From: Desulfobacterales bacterium
GTDB taxonomy: Bacteria > Desulfobacterota > Desulfobacteria > Desulfobacterales > JAFDCJ01
Direction of reading: 5' to 3'
Assembly (NCBI GenBank): GCA_020345785.1
Contig: CP070771.1
Coordinates: 3,103,022 to 3,121,899, forward strand
Length of the DNA: 18,878 nucleotides
Numbering within the stretch: the stretch's first letter is position 1; every line of letters starts with the position of its first letter. Below, piece after piece: positions 1 to 8,163 of the stretch. The notes below the pieces were generated by a model. The model did no database searches and was not told where the DNA came from. It worked only from the letters and a program-made list of their open reading frames with translations. The position numbers and the translations under genes were made by a program.

Positions 1-1890
1 ATCGAACGCTGGATCAAAGAAACCCACATTCGTTGGGGGATTGATGAAAACAGCCGGCATGAAGCCGGCCTGCCAGGCTTTGCGGAAAACACCTGGCGGG
101 CGGGTTTGGATCGACTGATCCTGGGATACGCCATGCCGGGTGAAAACAGGACCATGTTCCATGGGATTGTACCTTACGACAATATTGAGGGCGGTGAGGC
201 GCAGATTCTAGGCCGTTTTTTGGAGTTCACGGACCGGCTCTTTGCATGGGCCCGCATCCTTGCCGTTCCCAGGAGATTAAGTGAATGGCAAAAGCGTCTG
301 CTTGACCTGCTGGACCAATTCTTCAGACCGGATGAAAGCGCTGAACGTGAAATTCAGGCGCTGCGTCATACGCTGGAAGATATGGGCGGCAAAGAAGCGC
401 AGGCGAACTTTTACAACCCTGTTGAACCGGAAGTCATACGCGCCTATCTGAAATCCCTCCTGGAGCAAAACAGTTACGGTTCGGGTTTTCTTACGGGGGG
501 CGTCACCTTTTGCGCCATGCTGCCGATGCGCAGCATTCCGTTTAAGGTCATTTGTCTTATCGGCATGAACAATGATGCCTTTCCAAGAGACCATCAGCCG
601 CTGAATTTCGATTTGATGGCCCGATACCCTAAAACCGGCGACCGATCCCGCAGGAACGATGATAAGTATCTTTTCCTCGAATCTATTATTTCAGCCCGTA
701 AAAAATTCTATATCAGTTACGTGGGGCAAAATATTCAGGACAACGCTCGGATTCCGCCATCCGTGCTTGTCAGTGAATTTCTTGACACAATTGATGCCGG
801 CTTCGCCTCGCGGGACAGAAATATTCTGGAACAAATCGTTACAACGCACCGCCTGCAGCCATTTTCTCCGTCGTATTTTCGTGACGGCACCGGACTGTTC
901 AGCTATTCCGCCGAAAACATGCTTGCCGCAGCCGGCGCCCGTGAAAAAAAAGACCCGCCGTCCTTTTTTGCTCAAAAGCTTCCACTGACACCGGAAGAGG
1001 CTGAAGAATGGCAAAATCTTGATCTTGACGCCGTGTATCTGTTTTTCAGCAATCCGACCCAATTTTTAATTCAACGGCGCTTGGGAATCCAACTGCAAGA
1101 TGAAACATACCTGCTCGAGGAGCGCGAAATATTCGATCTTCAAGCGCTGGAAAGGTATCAGGTTGAACAAAATCTGTTAAAATCCTTGCTTGCAGCAGGT
1201 AGTTTGGAAGATTTCAAACCTATTCAAAAGGCAATGGGACAGCTGCCCCACGGTAATGTCGGCGAATATCGCTACGCTGAAATGAGCCTGGATGTACAAA
1301 CTTTTGTTCGACAAATAGAAAAGTTCACTGCTGGCATGTCGCACCCGCCGCTCGAAGTCGACCTTGCCCTGGCTGGATTTCAGCTCAGCGGACGCCTGAC
1401 TTCAATATCCGATCATGGATATGTTCATATCCGTTATGCCCGGCGCAGGGTCAAGGATCTCCTCCGGGCTTGGATTTACCATCTTGTCTATTGTTCCACA
1501 GGACCATCGAATTACAACAAAAGCAGTTTTTTGATCTGCAAGGATTCGGCCATCAAATTTGAACCGGTAACCGGCAGCCGGCCGATCCTGGAAGATCTTC
1601 TGACAATATTGCGTGGGGGATTGGAGGAGCCGATTCGTTTTTTCCCAAGGTCCTCTTATGCGTATGCCGAGCAATTGTTAAAAAAAGCAGCATCCGAGCC
1701 ATCCGCCTTATCCAAGGCCAGAAAGAAATGGTTCGGCAGTAATTTTGCGAAATATGCCAGGGGGGAATCCGTCGATCCATATTATGATCTTTGCTTCCAA
1801 CGATTGGACCCCATTGATGATGATTTTAAAGACCTCGCCTTGCAGGTTTTTAAGCCAATGTTCGCTCACAGCGGGGAGATGAAACTGTGA
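1..1890 (+). CDS. recC: RecBCD exonuclease V subunit RecC (5' end outside window)
   Basis: This is the C-terminal 629 residues of RecC, the subunit of the RecBCD helicase-nuclease that splits the DNA strands and recognises Chi. The frame is open from base 1, so the gene begins upstream of the window. E. coli RecC is about 1120 residues, so roughly half is visible. Recognition rests on the block at residues 10-45 (RWGID, LPGFAENTW, GLDRLILGYAMPGE), which is typical of the RecC inactivated helicase domain, on IGMNNDAFPR near residue 185, and on LLRAWIYHLVYCSTGP near residue 490, typical of the inactivated nuclease-like C-terminal domain. No nuclease active-site set is seen, as expected for RecC. 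recB and recD lie downstream on the same strand, but recB is not adjacent: three other genes intervene. Family assignment is firm; the Chi sequence recognised cannot be read from this. Confidence 0.93.
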   Translation: MERWIKETHIRWGIDENSRHEAGLPGFAENTWRAGLDRLILGYAMPGENRTMFHGIVPYDNIEGGEAQILGRFLEFTDRLFAWARILAVPRRLSEWQKRLLDLLDQFFRPDESAEREIQALRHTLEDMGGKEAQANFYNPVEPEVIRAYLKSLLEQNSYGSGFLTGGVTFCAMLPMRSIPFKVICLIGMNNDAFPRDHQPLNFDLMARYPKTGDRSRRNDDKYLFLESIISARKKFYISYVGQNIQDNARIPPSVLVSEFLDTIDAGFASRDRNILEQIVTTHRLQPFSPSYFRDGTGLFSYSAENMLAAAGAREKKDPPSFFAQKLPLTPEEAEEWQNLDLDAVYLFFSNPTQFLIQRRLGIQLQDETYLLEEREIFDLQALERYQVEQNLLKSLLAAGSLEDFKPIQKAMGQLPHGNVGEYRYAEMSLDVQTFVRQIEKFTAGMSHPPLEVDLALAGFQLSGRLTSISDHGYVHIRYARRRVKDLLRAWIYHLVYCSTGPSNYNKSSFLICKDSAIKFEPVTGSRPILEDLLTILRGGLEEPIRFFPRSSYAYAEQLLKKAASEPSALSKARKKWFGSNFAKYARGESVDPYYDLCFQRLDPIDDDFKDLALQVFKPMFAHSGEMKL

Positions 1891-1940
1891 TTATCGAAAC
1901 AAATCCTAAACTATAATGCCTAAATGGCCGAAACCAATAC

Positions 1941-1956
1941 TGTAAATTAATTTACA
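1941..1956. promoter_or_regulatory. 16-bp perfect palindrome upstream of FHA gene, possible operator
   Basis: TGTAAATTAATTTACA reads the same on both strands with no mismatch. It lies 51 bases after recC and 108 bases before the FHA start, in an AT-rich gap without other features. The half-site TGTAAA/TTTACA with a 4-base centre is the size and shape of a dimeric helix-turn-helix repressor site. It resembles a TyrR box but has a 4-base instead of 6-base centre, so no regulator is assigned. An AT-rich palindrome can also occur by chance. Confidence 0.35.
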
Positions 1957-2063
1957 TATCTTCATCCCAACAGAAGGCAATCCAGCGCGGGAGGTTTCAA
2001 TTTTAATCAATTTCATAGTATGGGAGTTGGTTACAGCTCCCTTAAATGCTAAGGAGAAAACCT

Positions 2064-2450
2064 ATGGCACTCATCGTACAGTTGCATGACGGGGTGGCAA
2101 TCCATAAATGCCCCTTGGACAAACCGAAGTTGAGCATCGGTCGCAGCTCGAACTGCGATATATTCATTGACGATGTCGTGGTCAGCACCGAACACGCAAT
2201 TATCGAAAAGGTTGAAAATCCGGATTCCGGGGCGGAAATTGAATATTATATCCAGGATCTGGGAAGCACAAATGGTACCCATGTAAATAACCGGGCAGTG
2301 ACGCGCCAAAAATTAAACCATGACGATCTCATCCGGATTGGATGGGTAAATTTCAAATTCATCGATGAAACCAAAGCCGACGCTGATCAGACCGCTAAAA
2401 TTCACAAAAGCTGGATTCCCGGGGTATACTATACGAAGGGACGGGATTGA
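2064..2450 (+). CDS. FHA-domain protein (phosphothreonine-binding), 128 aa
   Basis: This is a small soluble protein that is essentially one forkhead-associated (FHA) domain, a module that binds phosphothreonine peptides. Visible hallmarks in order are LSIGRSSNCDI (residues about 22-32), the VVSTEHAII block (about 41-49) with the conserved Ser and His, and DLGSTNGTHVNNR (about 68-80). There is no kinase, transmembrane or secretion segment, so it probably acts as an adaptor in the cytoplasm. The start chosen is ATG 2064 because AAGGAG at 2051-2056 sits 7 bases upstream. An in-frame ATG at 2046 would place that ribosome site inside the gene. It is the first gene of an insert between recC and recB, followed by FliK-like and FlhB-like genes. 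FHA proteins often accompany type III or type VI secretion or Ser/Thr kinases, but no such partner is in view, so its target is unknown. Confidence 0.9.
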   Translation: MALIVQLHDGVAIHKCPLDKPKLSIGRSSNCDIFIDDVVVSTEHAIIEKVENPDSGAEIEYYIQDLGSTNGTHVNNRAVTRQKLNHDDLIRIGWVNFKFIDETKADADQTAKIHKSWIPGVYYTKGRD

Positions 2451-2533
2451 ATATTGAAAATCTATGGAATCCTTTCATTTTATTAATCAAACAATGATAG
2501 AATTCCTCAAATATTCATTCTTCAATATTCATT
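2448..2533. repeat. TGAATATTGAA inverted and direct short repeats
   Basis: TGAATATTGAA at 2448-2458 overlaps the FHA stop codon and is matched in inverse by TTCAATATTCA at 2521-2531. AATATTCATT also occurs twice in direct orientation (2510-2519 and 2524-2533). The repeats fill most of the 97-base gap before the FliK-like gene. There is no U-tract, so a terminator is unlikely. I read this as a short intergenic repeat family. Confidence 0.5.
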
Positions 2534-2547
2534 ATTCAGTTTAAACC

Positions 2548-3717
2548 ATGCAGATACCCCCCCAGATAACGGTTTCTATAAAACCCGATTTGTATCATGC
2601 GGTACTGAACACGGATATGTTCAAACCCGGCAGTACCCTAAAGTTAAAAGTCCTGGAGCTGAGGGGTGACCGGGCGCTGATTGACTTCGGCAATTTCAGA
2701 GCGACCGCAGACGTCAGAATCCCGGTGACCTTAGGCGAAGAACTGATCGTCAGGGTACAGGATTTCGGCCGACAGCTCAAACTGAATTTGATCCATCCGG
2801 AACACCCCAAGGCGCTATCCGCCGATGCACCAGCCCGCTCTGCGGAATATCTCCCTGCAGAAAGCTTTATACAAATTCAAACCGACTTGAAACCAATTCT
2901 GCATCAGGCCCTGGCATCGCAAAATGCCACTAAAATGCCAATTTCGATTCTAAATATTTTCAAGATATTAAATAATCATTTTGAATATTTTGATTTAAGA
3001 GAAAACGTTGCCGAAATCGTAGCGCGACTTAAAGCGTACGTAGAAAATTCGGGGGTGTTTTTTGAAAAATTTCTTGAAAACGTCATCGTAAAATTATCAG
3101 CTAACGCCGAAGCAGGGGCGTCGAAAGAAATGACCGGTTTCTCTGATCTACAAACGCTGGCGGCCCGCGACCTGAAAACCAACCTTATCATGTTGCAAAA
3201 TTTTGCGGAAAATGAAATGACTCTGCAAAAAGTCTTCGACACCAAAACGATCGCAATCCTGCGTGGTGTGGTGGATGCTTTGCTGGCCGACATTGTTCAT
3301 CAACAGGGCAGGGCTGTTAAACAACTGGACACCACCGAACCTTTTCAGGTATTTACTTTTGCGCTGCCGTTGAAAGATGATAACCATGCTGCCGGATTAA
3401 AGATTTATTATCAAAAGAAGCAGAAATCAGGTTCGAAAAAAGGGGTTCAAATTTCCCTGCTGCTGTCGCTGGATCGATTGGGTGATTTGCGCACGGATTT
3501 TTACCTCTTAAAAAAAGACTTAACCGTGACCTTCTATGTCAAAGATCGACCGACGAAAACCAAGCTCCAGGAAAATCACTCTGAATTGCAGGAATTGTTG
3601 GCGCCTTTTTTCGACCAACTCTTTTTGCGGGTCATCGTTTCCGAAAAAAAAACCAAGAATTTTGATCACGAAGACCTTCAGATCGCCAGCGATCGGCGGG
3701 TCGATTTACGGATTTAA
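2548..3717 (+). CDS. FliK C-terminal-domain-like (Flg_hook) protein, orphan
   Basis: This is a 389-residue protein resembling flagellar hook-length-control (FliK-type) proteins. Residues about 28-82 hold a beta-rich block (LKLKVLELRGDRALIDFGNF, then LGEELIVRVQDFGRQLKL) seen at the start of many FliK-like proteins. Residues about 300-370 match the Flg_hook pattern: SLLLSLDRLGDL, an LTVTFYVKD strand, then a helix and LFLRVIV. The middle is helical and unrecognised. No signal peptide is visible. It ends two bases before the FlhB-like gene, so the two are almost certainly translated together. An orphan pair of this kind (compare ylqG-ylqH of Bacillus) is known outside flagellar operons with unclear function. 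ATG 2548 is the first possible start because an in-frame TAA lies two codons upstream. No good ribosome site is visible. The domain match is by eye, so the exact role is open. Confidence 0.75.
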   Translation: MQIPPQITVSIKPDLYHAVLNTDMFKPGSTLKLKVLELRGDRALIDFGNFRATADVRIPVTLGEELIVRVQDFGRQLKLNLIHPEHPKALSADAPARSAEYLPAESFIQIQTDLKPILHQALASQNATKMPISILNIFKILNNHFEYFDLRENVAEIVARLKAYVENSGVFFEKFLENVIVKLSANAEAGASKEMTGFSDLQTLAARDLKTNLIMLQNFAENEMTLQKVFDTKTIAILRGVVDALLADIVHQQGRAVKQLDTTEPFQVFTFALPLKDDNHAAGLKIYYQKKQKSGSKKGVQISLLLSLDRLGDLRTDFYLLKKDLTVTFYVKDRPTKTKLQENHSELQELLAPFFDQLFLRVIVSEKKTKNFDHEDLQIASDRRVDLRI

Positions 3718-3719
3718 TC

Positions 3720-3980
3720 ATGGATAAATCTCCGAAAGCGGTTGCACTGAAATACGATGAAAAAAAGGACAGGGCACCAAGGGTCATTGCCAAGGGCCGG
3801 GGGGAAATTGCCGCCAAAATCGTTGAAATCGCAAAAGCAAATAATGTACCCTTCTACGAAGATAAAAACCTGGTTCAAATCCTGGAAGCCCTTGACCTGG
3901 AGACTGAAATCCCCCCCGAATTGTACCGAGCGGTGGCCGAGGTGCTGGCGTTTATTTACCGGCTGAACCGCAAGGTGTAA
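3720..3980 (+). CDS. Stand-alone FlhB cytoplasmic-domain (type III export switch-like) protein, 86 aa
   Basis: This protein matches the cytoplasmic tail of FlhB/YscU-family export-switch proteins almost end to end. Recognisable blocks are AVALKYD (residues 7-13), APRVIAKGRGEIAAKIVEIA (19-38), NNVPFYED (40-47), LDLETEIPPELY (57-68) and AVAEVLAFIYRL (70-81). It begins just at the point where full-length FlhB is autocleaved. The NPTH motif is absent: the aligned residues are DKSP, so self-cleavage is not expected. There is no membrane segment, unlike FlhB (about 350 residues with four helices). The start is 2 bases after the FliK-like stop, indicating coupling. In flagella FlhB and FliK interact to switch export substrates. 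This soluble pair may keep that interaction for another purpose, but no flagellar gene is in the window and the function is unknown. Confidence 0.87.
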   Translation: MDKSPKAVALKYDEKKDRAPRVIAKGRGEIAAKIVEIAKANNVPFYEDKNLVQILEALDLETEIPPELYRAVAEVLAFIYRLNRKV

Positions 3981-3990
3981 TGTCTGCAGG

Positions 3991-4088
3991 ATGCTGGATA
4001 CTGGATTCTTGATACTGGATTCTTGATACTGGATACCGGATGCTTTAAACTGGATATTGATTGGATGCTGGATGCTGGGTACTGGATA
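3991..4088. repeat. Minisatellite, 14-bp unit GATACTGGATTCTT plus degenerate copies
   Basis: Two exact 14-bp units lie at 3997-4010 and 4011-4024, followed by 10 bases of a third (4025-4034). Decayed copies built on TGGATA/TGGATGC continue to about 4088. With the next repeat block this fills most of the 320-base gap between the FlhB-like gene and recB. The short period and absence of spacers exclude a CRISPR array. Confidence 0.85.
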
Positions 4089-4205
4089 GCTCCTAGCCCG
4101 AGACCCGCAACTTGCAACCAAAAGAAAGAAGCTGGGAGGCTAAAGCTCGGGGCTTTTCATTCTTTTTACCCTATGCGCTATGCTCCAGGCTCTATGCGCC
4201 TATCG

Positions 4206-4293
4206 CCCGCAACCCGCAACCCGTAACACGTGCCGCGCAACCCGCGATACTTTCATTCACCCACAACGGACAACTGACAACTCACAACGGACA
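4206..4293. repeat. 7-mer and 11-mer direct repeats in the recB leader
   Basis: CCCGCAA is present in tandem at 4206-4212 and 4213-4219, with CCCGTAA at 4220-4226. CACAACGGACA occurs at 4262-4272 and again at 4283-4293. The second 11-mer copy carries the CGGA that is the best available ribosome site for the TTG start of recB. This run stays open in the recB frame but has no protein-like character. Confidence 0.7.
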
Positions 4294-4300
4294 TATTGCA

Positions 4301-7300
4301 TTGAAACCCTTTGACCTGCTCAATGCCCCCCTTGAGGGCGTCAACCTGATCGAAGCCGGTGCCGGTACGGGCAAGACTTACAATATTGAAGGCTTGTTTG
4401 TCAGGCTGATCTTAGAAACGCAATTGCAGCTCGATCAGATCCTAGTGCTGACATTCACCAATGCGGCCACCGAAGAGCTGAGGGACAGGATCCGCCACAA
4501 ACTTGTCCTGACCAAGGAGGCTTTTGCGCGTGGAGGAAGCGATGAACCCTTCATCGCTTCCCTGATCAAAAGATATCCGGACTCCGCGGCAGCCGGACTG
4601 AAACTTCATGAAGCCCTCATCGATTTTGATAAGGCAGCTATTTTTACCATCCACGGATTTTGTCAGCGGGTACTGAATGAAAATGCGTTTGAAACCCATA
4701 ATTTGTTTGACACGGAGCTCATAACCAACCAGTCCGATCTCATCAAGGAAGTGGCGGATGATTTCTGGCGCAACCACATTTATCATGCTCCGGTTGAATT
4801 CATCAGTTTTATCCTGCACAGGATAAATGGTCCGGAATATTTCTACAGGCTGCTGGATTGGGTAAAGACGCCTGATGTAAAAATTTTACCCGCCTTGGCT
4901 GAGCCTGCCCTGGATAGCCTCCGGTCTTTTCGCGATTCATTGGCGGTATTGAAAAGCATGTGGCCGGCATCCCGCGAAGTGGTGACCCGGGCGCTAAGGG
5001 ACCCGGGCTTAAATGCCGTCATTTACGGCGGTCTGAAGCCCGTTTCAGATAATCCTGAGATGACGCAAAGAGACCTGCGTGTGATTACGCTGGTGGAAGC
5101 CATGGATCGTCTTGCCGATCAAAGAAGCATCGGGTTCCCTCTCTTTGAAAAATTTGAAAGATTGACGAGCACCAAGCTGGAAGGGTCCACCAAAAAAAAA
5201 CACACGCCTCCCAGGCACGAATTTTTTGATCTCTGCGACCACTTATTTCGGCAGTCAGAAAACCTCAACGCTGCGATGGCCAACTATTTCCTGTTTCTGA
5301 AATCCAGGATATTTCCCTATGCCGCGGTCGAGCTGAAAAAGCGAAAAAAAGAGAGAAATATTCAGTTTTTTGACGACCTTCTGGTCATGTTGCGCAATGC
5401 GCTTCAGACGGAAAGCCACGATCTACTGGAGGATGCGATTCGTTATAAATACAAAGCTGCCCTGGTGGATGAATTTCAGGATACCGACAACATCCAGTAT
5501 GAAATTTTATCCCGGCTTTTCGCTCACAAAAACAGTCTGCTGTTTATGATCGGCGATCCCAAACAGGCTATCTACAGTTTCAGGGGAGCCGACATCTTTT
5601 CCTACATGAAAGCCTCCCGCCATGCTGCACACAAATTCAACCTGACAGAAAATTGGCGTTCAAGGCCCGGCCTGATCAAAGCCGTCAATACCATTTTTTC
5701 CAGTACGAAGTTGCCGTTTGTCTTCGACGAGATTCCTTTTGAAAACGGTAAACCCGCCGAACAGCCTGCCCATCATGACGATACTTCAGCGGCGCCCTTC
5801 ATCTTATGGTATCTGGACTCGGCAAGGTTTTCCGCCGAGGATAAACCCGTCAACAAAGAAGATGCCGTTGGTCTGATTGGGAATGCCGTCGGCGTCGAAA
5901 TAAGTCGGCTGGTATCCGGTGCCGCACCGGTTGAACCCGGTGAGATTGCCGTGTTGGTCCGCACGAATGATCAGGCTCAACTTATCAAGAACATATTAAG
6001 CAGCAAAAATGTCCCTGCGGTGCTTTACAGCACGGGCAACATCTTCGACTCCGCTGAAGCCTATGAAGTTGAAAAGATACTGAGCGCAATTGTTGATCCA
6101 GCCGTCCTTTCCAAGCTTAAAGCGGCCATGTCCACGGATATTATGGGAGCGCGGGCCGACGATCTGTTCTCCGTTGATATCGGATCGCGCTGGTGGGAAA
6201 GTCGGCTGAGCCGGTTCAGAGAATATCATCGACTCTGGGATCGCTTTGGGTTTATCCGCATGTTTCGCCGGTTCCTGGCCGAGGAAAACGTTAAGGAGCG
6301 GCTCCTATGCCTGCCGGACGGTGAGCGGAGACTGACCAATGTTTTGCATCTGGCTGAAATTCTGCATCGGCAATTCACGGAAACAAATTCCGGCATGACC
6401 GGACTGTTAAAATGGCTGGCTGAGCAACGGGATCCCCGGACACCGCGTCTTGAAGAACATCAGCTGCGACTTGAAAGCGACGAGAGAGCGGTAAAAATTG
6501 TCACGATCCATAAAAGCAAGGGACTGGAGTACCCGGTGGTATTTTGCCCATTCGGATGGGAAAGCTCACAGATCCGTGGACCAGAATTTACATTTCATGA
6601 TATCGATGATGATCGGCGGTTGACGCTTGATTTGGGATCGGAATCAAACAGCCGCAATATCGCCCTGGCGCAAAATGAACTTTTATCAGAAAATTTAAGA
6701 CTGTTTTATGTGGCACTGACCCGAGCCAAGCAACGCTGTTATCTTGCCTGGGGGCGCATCAACAGCGCTGAAACATCGGCTCCGGCATATTTGCTCCATT
6801 GCAATGCAAAGCGGCCGGACGTCCCTGAGGACGAAGACCTAACCCGATATGTTAAAGCCCAAATTGCCGCTAAAACGGATGCAGAATTCATCCACGATCT
6901 GAACACGCTTGCTCAACGATCTCAACACAGCATCCAGATTGAACCGCTGCCCACGCCGTCGGATCCGGATACGGTTTTCAGACCACCGAAAGAAAAAGTG
7001 ACGCCGCTTTTCTGTCGTCAATTCAATGGCAATATCGATTATTCATGGAAGATTTCAAGTTATTCTTCACTGGTATCGACCGGTGCGCCGGATGTGGACT
7101 CACCGGATCGGGATGTATCGCTTAAAACCGCGGCACCCGGTATGATGATGCCGTCAGAGGAGGCAGAAATTGAGAATGGTCCTGCCGACAATTCTATTTT
7201 TGCTTTTCCCAGGGGTAGCCGTGCCGGTATATTTTTCCACGATATTTTCGAACATCATGATTTTGCGGCACAAAATCCAGACGAGCTGGATCGGCTGGCG

Positions 7301-7939
7301 GCAGGAAAGCTGCAACAGTATGGTTTCGACTCAAAATGGCAGCCGGCTGTCAGCCGGGTTTTAAGAAACGTTCTTTCGATAGCTTTGCGGGCGGATCGGC
7401 CGCAATTGAAACTATCCTCCGTTCGAATGACGGACAGGATGAATGAAATGGAATTTTATTTTCCATTAAAGACGCTGTCTTCGCACGATTTGGCAAAGAC
7501 CTTCAGAAAGTTCGGTCGGCAGGAGCTGCTGAAGGATTTTCCCGAACAACTTGAACAACTTCATTTCACCCCCTGCCGGGGCTTTGTGAAGGGGTACATC
7601 GATTTGGTATTTCAGCATCAGCAACGTTTCTACCTGGTGGATTGGAAGTCCAATTATTTGGGCCCCGGCCTCGAATCCTACGATCAACCTTCCTTGCATC
7701 AGGCGATGAAAACAGATTACTATATCCTGCAGTACCACCTTTACACTCTGGCCTTGCACCAATATCTGCACTGCCGGAAATCGAATTACCGTTATGCAGA
7801 AAACTTTGGCGGCGTTTTTTACATTTTTATCAGAGGCGTGGATAAATTCCGGGGGCCGGACTACGGCATATTTTTTGATCTTCCTGAATTCGAATTTATC
7901 CAGGCGCTGGGCGAGGCACTGATACCCGGATATAAATAA
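4301..7939 (+). CDS. recB: RecBCD exonuclease V subunit RecB (helicase and nuclease)
   Basis: RecB is the 3'-5' UvrD-type helicase and sole nuclease of RecBCD, acting on double-strand breaks and loading RecA. The protein is 1212 residues from TTG 4301 (E. coli RecB is 1180). Helicase motifs in order are Walker A GAGTGKT (20-26), VLTFTNAATEEL, FTIHGFCQRVL, Walker B VDEFQDTD (389-396), GDPKQAIYSFRGAD, NLTENWRS, VTIHKSKGLEYPVV and LFYVALTRAK (801-810). The nuclease residues are intact: His980, Asp1101 (in GYIDLVF), and Asp1114 and Lys1116 (in VDWKSN), with the same 13- and 2-residue spacing as E. coli. The N-terminus MKPFDLLNAPLEG matches the family at TTG 4301, although the frame stays open upstream to ATG 4112 through repeat DNA. 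The start is therefore inferred, with only a weak CGGA ribosome site 9 bases upstream. recD follows 224 bases later. Confidence 0.96.
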   Translation: MKPFDLLNAPLEGVNLIEAGAGTGKTYNIEGLFVRLILETQLQLDQILVLTFTNAATEELRDRIRHKLVLTKEAFARGGSDEPFIASLIKRYPDSAAAGLKLHEALIDFDKAAIFTIHGFCQRVLNENAFETHNLFDTELITNQSDLIKEVADDFWRNHIYHAPVEFISFILHRINGPEYFYRLLDWVKTPDVKILPALAEPALDSLRSFRDSLAVLKSMWPASREVVTRALRDPGLNAVIYGGLKPVSDNPEMTQRDLRVITLVEAMDRLADQRSIGFPLFEKFERLTSTKLEGSTKKKHTPPRHEFFDLCDHLFRQSENLNAAMANYFLFLKSRIFPYAAVELKKRKKERNIQFFDDLLVMLRNALQTESHDLLEDAIRYKYKAALVDEFQDTDNIQYEILSRLFAHKNSLLFMIGDPKQAIYSFRGADIFSYMKASRHAAHKFNLTENWRSRPGLIKAVNTIFSSTKLPFVFDEIPFENGKPAEQPAHHDDTSAAPFILWYLDSARFSAEDKPVNKEDAVGLIGNAVGVEISRLVSGAAPVEPGEIAVLVRTNDQAQLIKNILSSKNVPAVLYSTGNIFDSAEAYEVEKILSAIVDPAVLSKLKAAMSTDIMGARADDLFSVDIGSRWWESRLSRFREYHRLWDRFGFIRMFRRFLAEENVKERLLCLPDGERRLTNVLHLAEILHRQFTETNSGMTGLLKWLAEQRDPRTPRLEEHQLRLESDERAVKIVTIHKSKGLEYPVVFCPFGWESSQIRGPEFTFHDIDDDRRLTLDLGSESNSRNIALAQNELLSENLRLFYVALTRAKQRCYLAWGRINSAETSAPAYLLHCNAKRPDVPEDEDLTRYVKAQIAAKTDAEFIHDLNTLAQRSQHSIQIEPLPTPSDPDTVFRPPKEKVTPLFCRQFNGNIDYSWKISSYSSLVSTGAPDVDSPDRDVSLKTAAPGMMMPSEEAEIENGPADNSIFAFPRGSRAGIFFHDIFEHHDFAAQNPDELDRLAAGKLQQYGFDSKWQPAVSRVLRNVLSIALRADRPQLKLSSVRMTDRMNEMEFYFPLKTLSSHDLAKTFRKFGRQELLKDFPEQLEQLHFTPCRGFVKGYIDLVFQHQQRFYLVDWKSNYLGPGLESYDQPSLHQAMKTDYYILQYHLYTLALHQYLHCRKSNYRYAENFGGVFYIFIRGVDKFRGPDYGIFFDLPEFEFIQALGEALIPGYK

Positions 7940-8032
7940 TAAGACGAGGCACAGAAGGCAGAGGAGGGCTGACACCTTGTGTGAAACTTCACCGAGTTAG
8001 AAAGCGAACCGCAGAATATCAAACAATAAAAA

Positions 8033-8074
8033 AATGAACATCGAATCACGCCGAGGCGTGATTCGATGTTCATT
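8033..8074. repeat. 20-bp perfect inverted repeat between recB and recD
   Basis: The arms at 8033-8052 and 8055-8074 are fully complementary with only two bases between them, giving a hairpin centred on CGCC-GA-GGCG. On the left it is bordered by an A-run (8025-8034), which would be a U-tract after the hairpin for transcripts coming from the right on the minus strand. On the plus strand no U-run follows. It could therefore be a terminator of antisense transcription or a mobile palindromic repeat. It is not a normal end signal for recB. Confidence 0.75.
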
Positions 8075-8163
8075 AGTTTCATTTCCGATCAACCTGGTCA
8101 CCTGCGGCGGAACATCTGAACACTGAAATCTATGTAATCCAACAATTATGAGCCAGCGGTACT

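Noticed and set aside
1941..1956. TyrR box
   Set aside because: The half-sites agree but the centre is 4 bases instead of 6, and no aromatic amino-acid gene is adjacent.
3991..4088. Possible CRISPR array
   Set aside because: The unit is 14 bp in direct tandem with no unique spacers and no cas genes, so it is a minisatellite.
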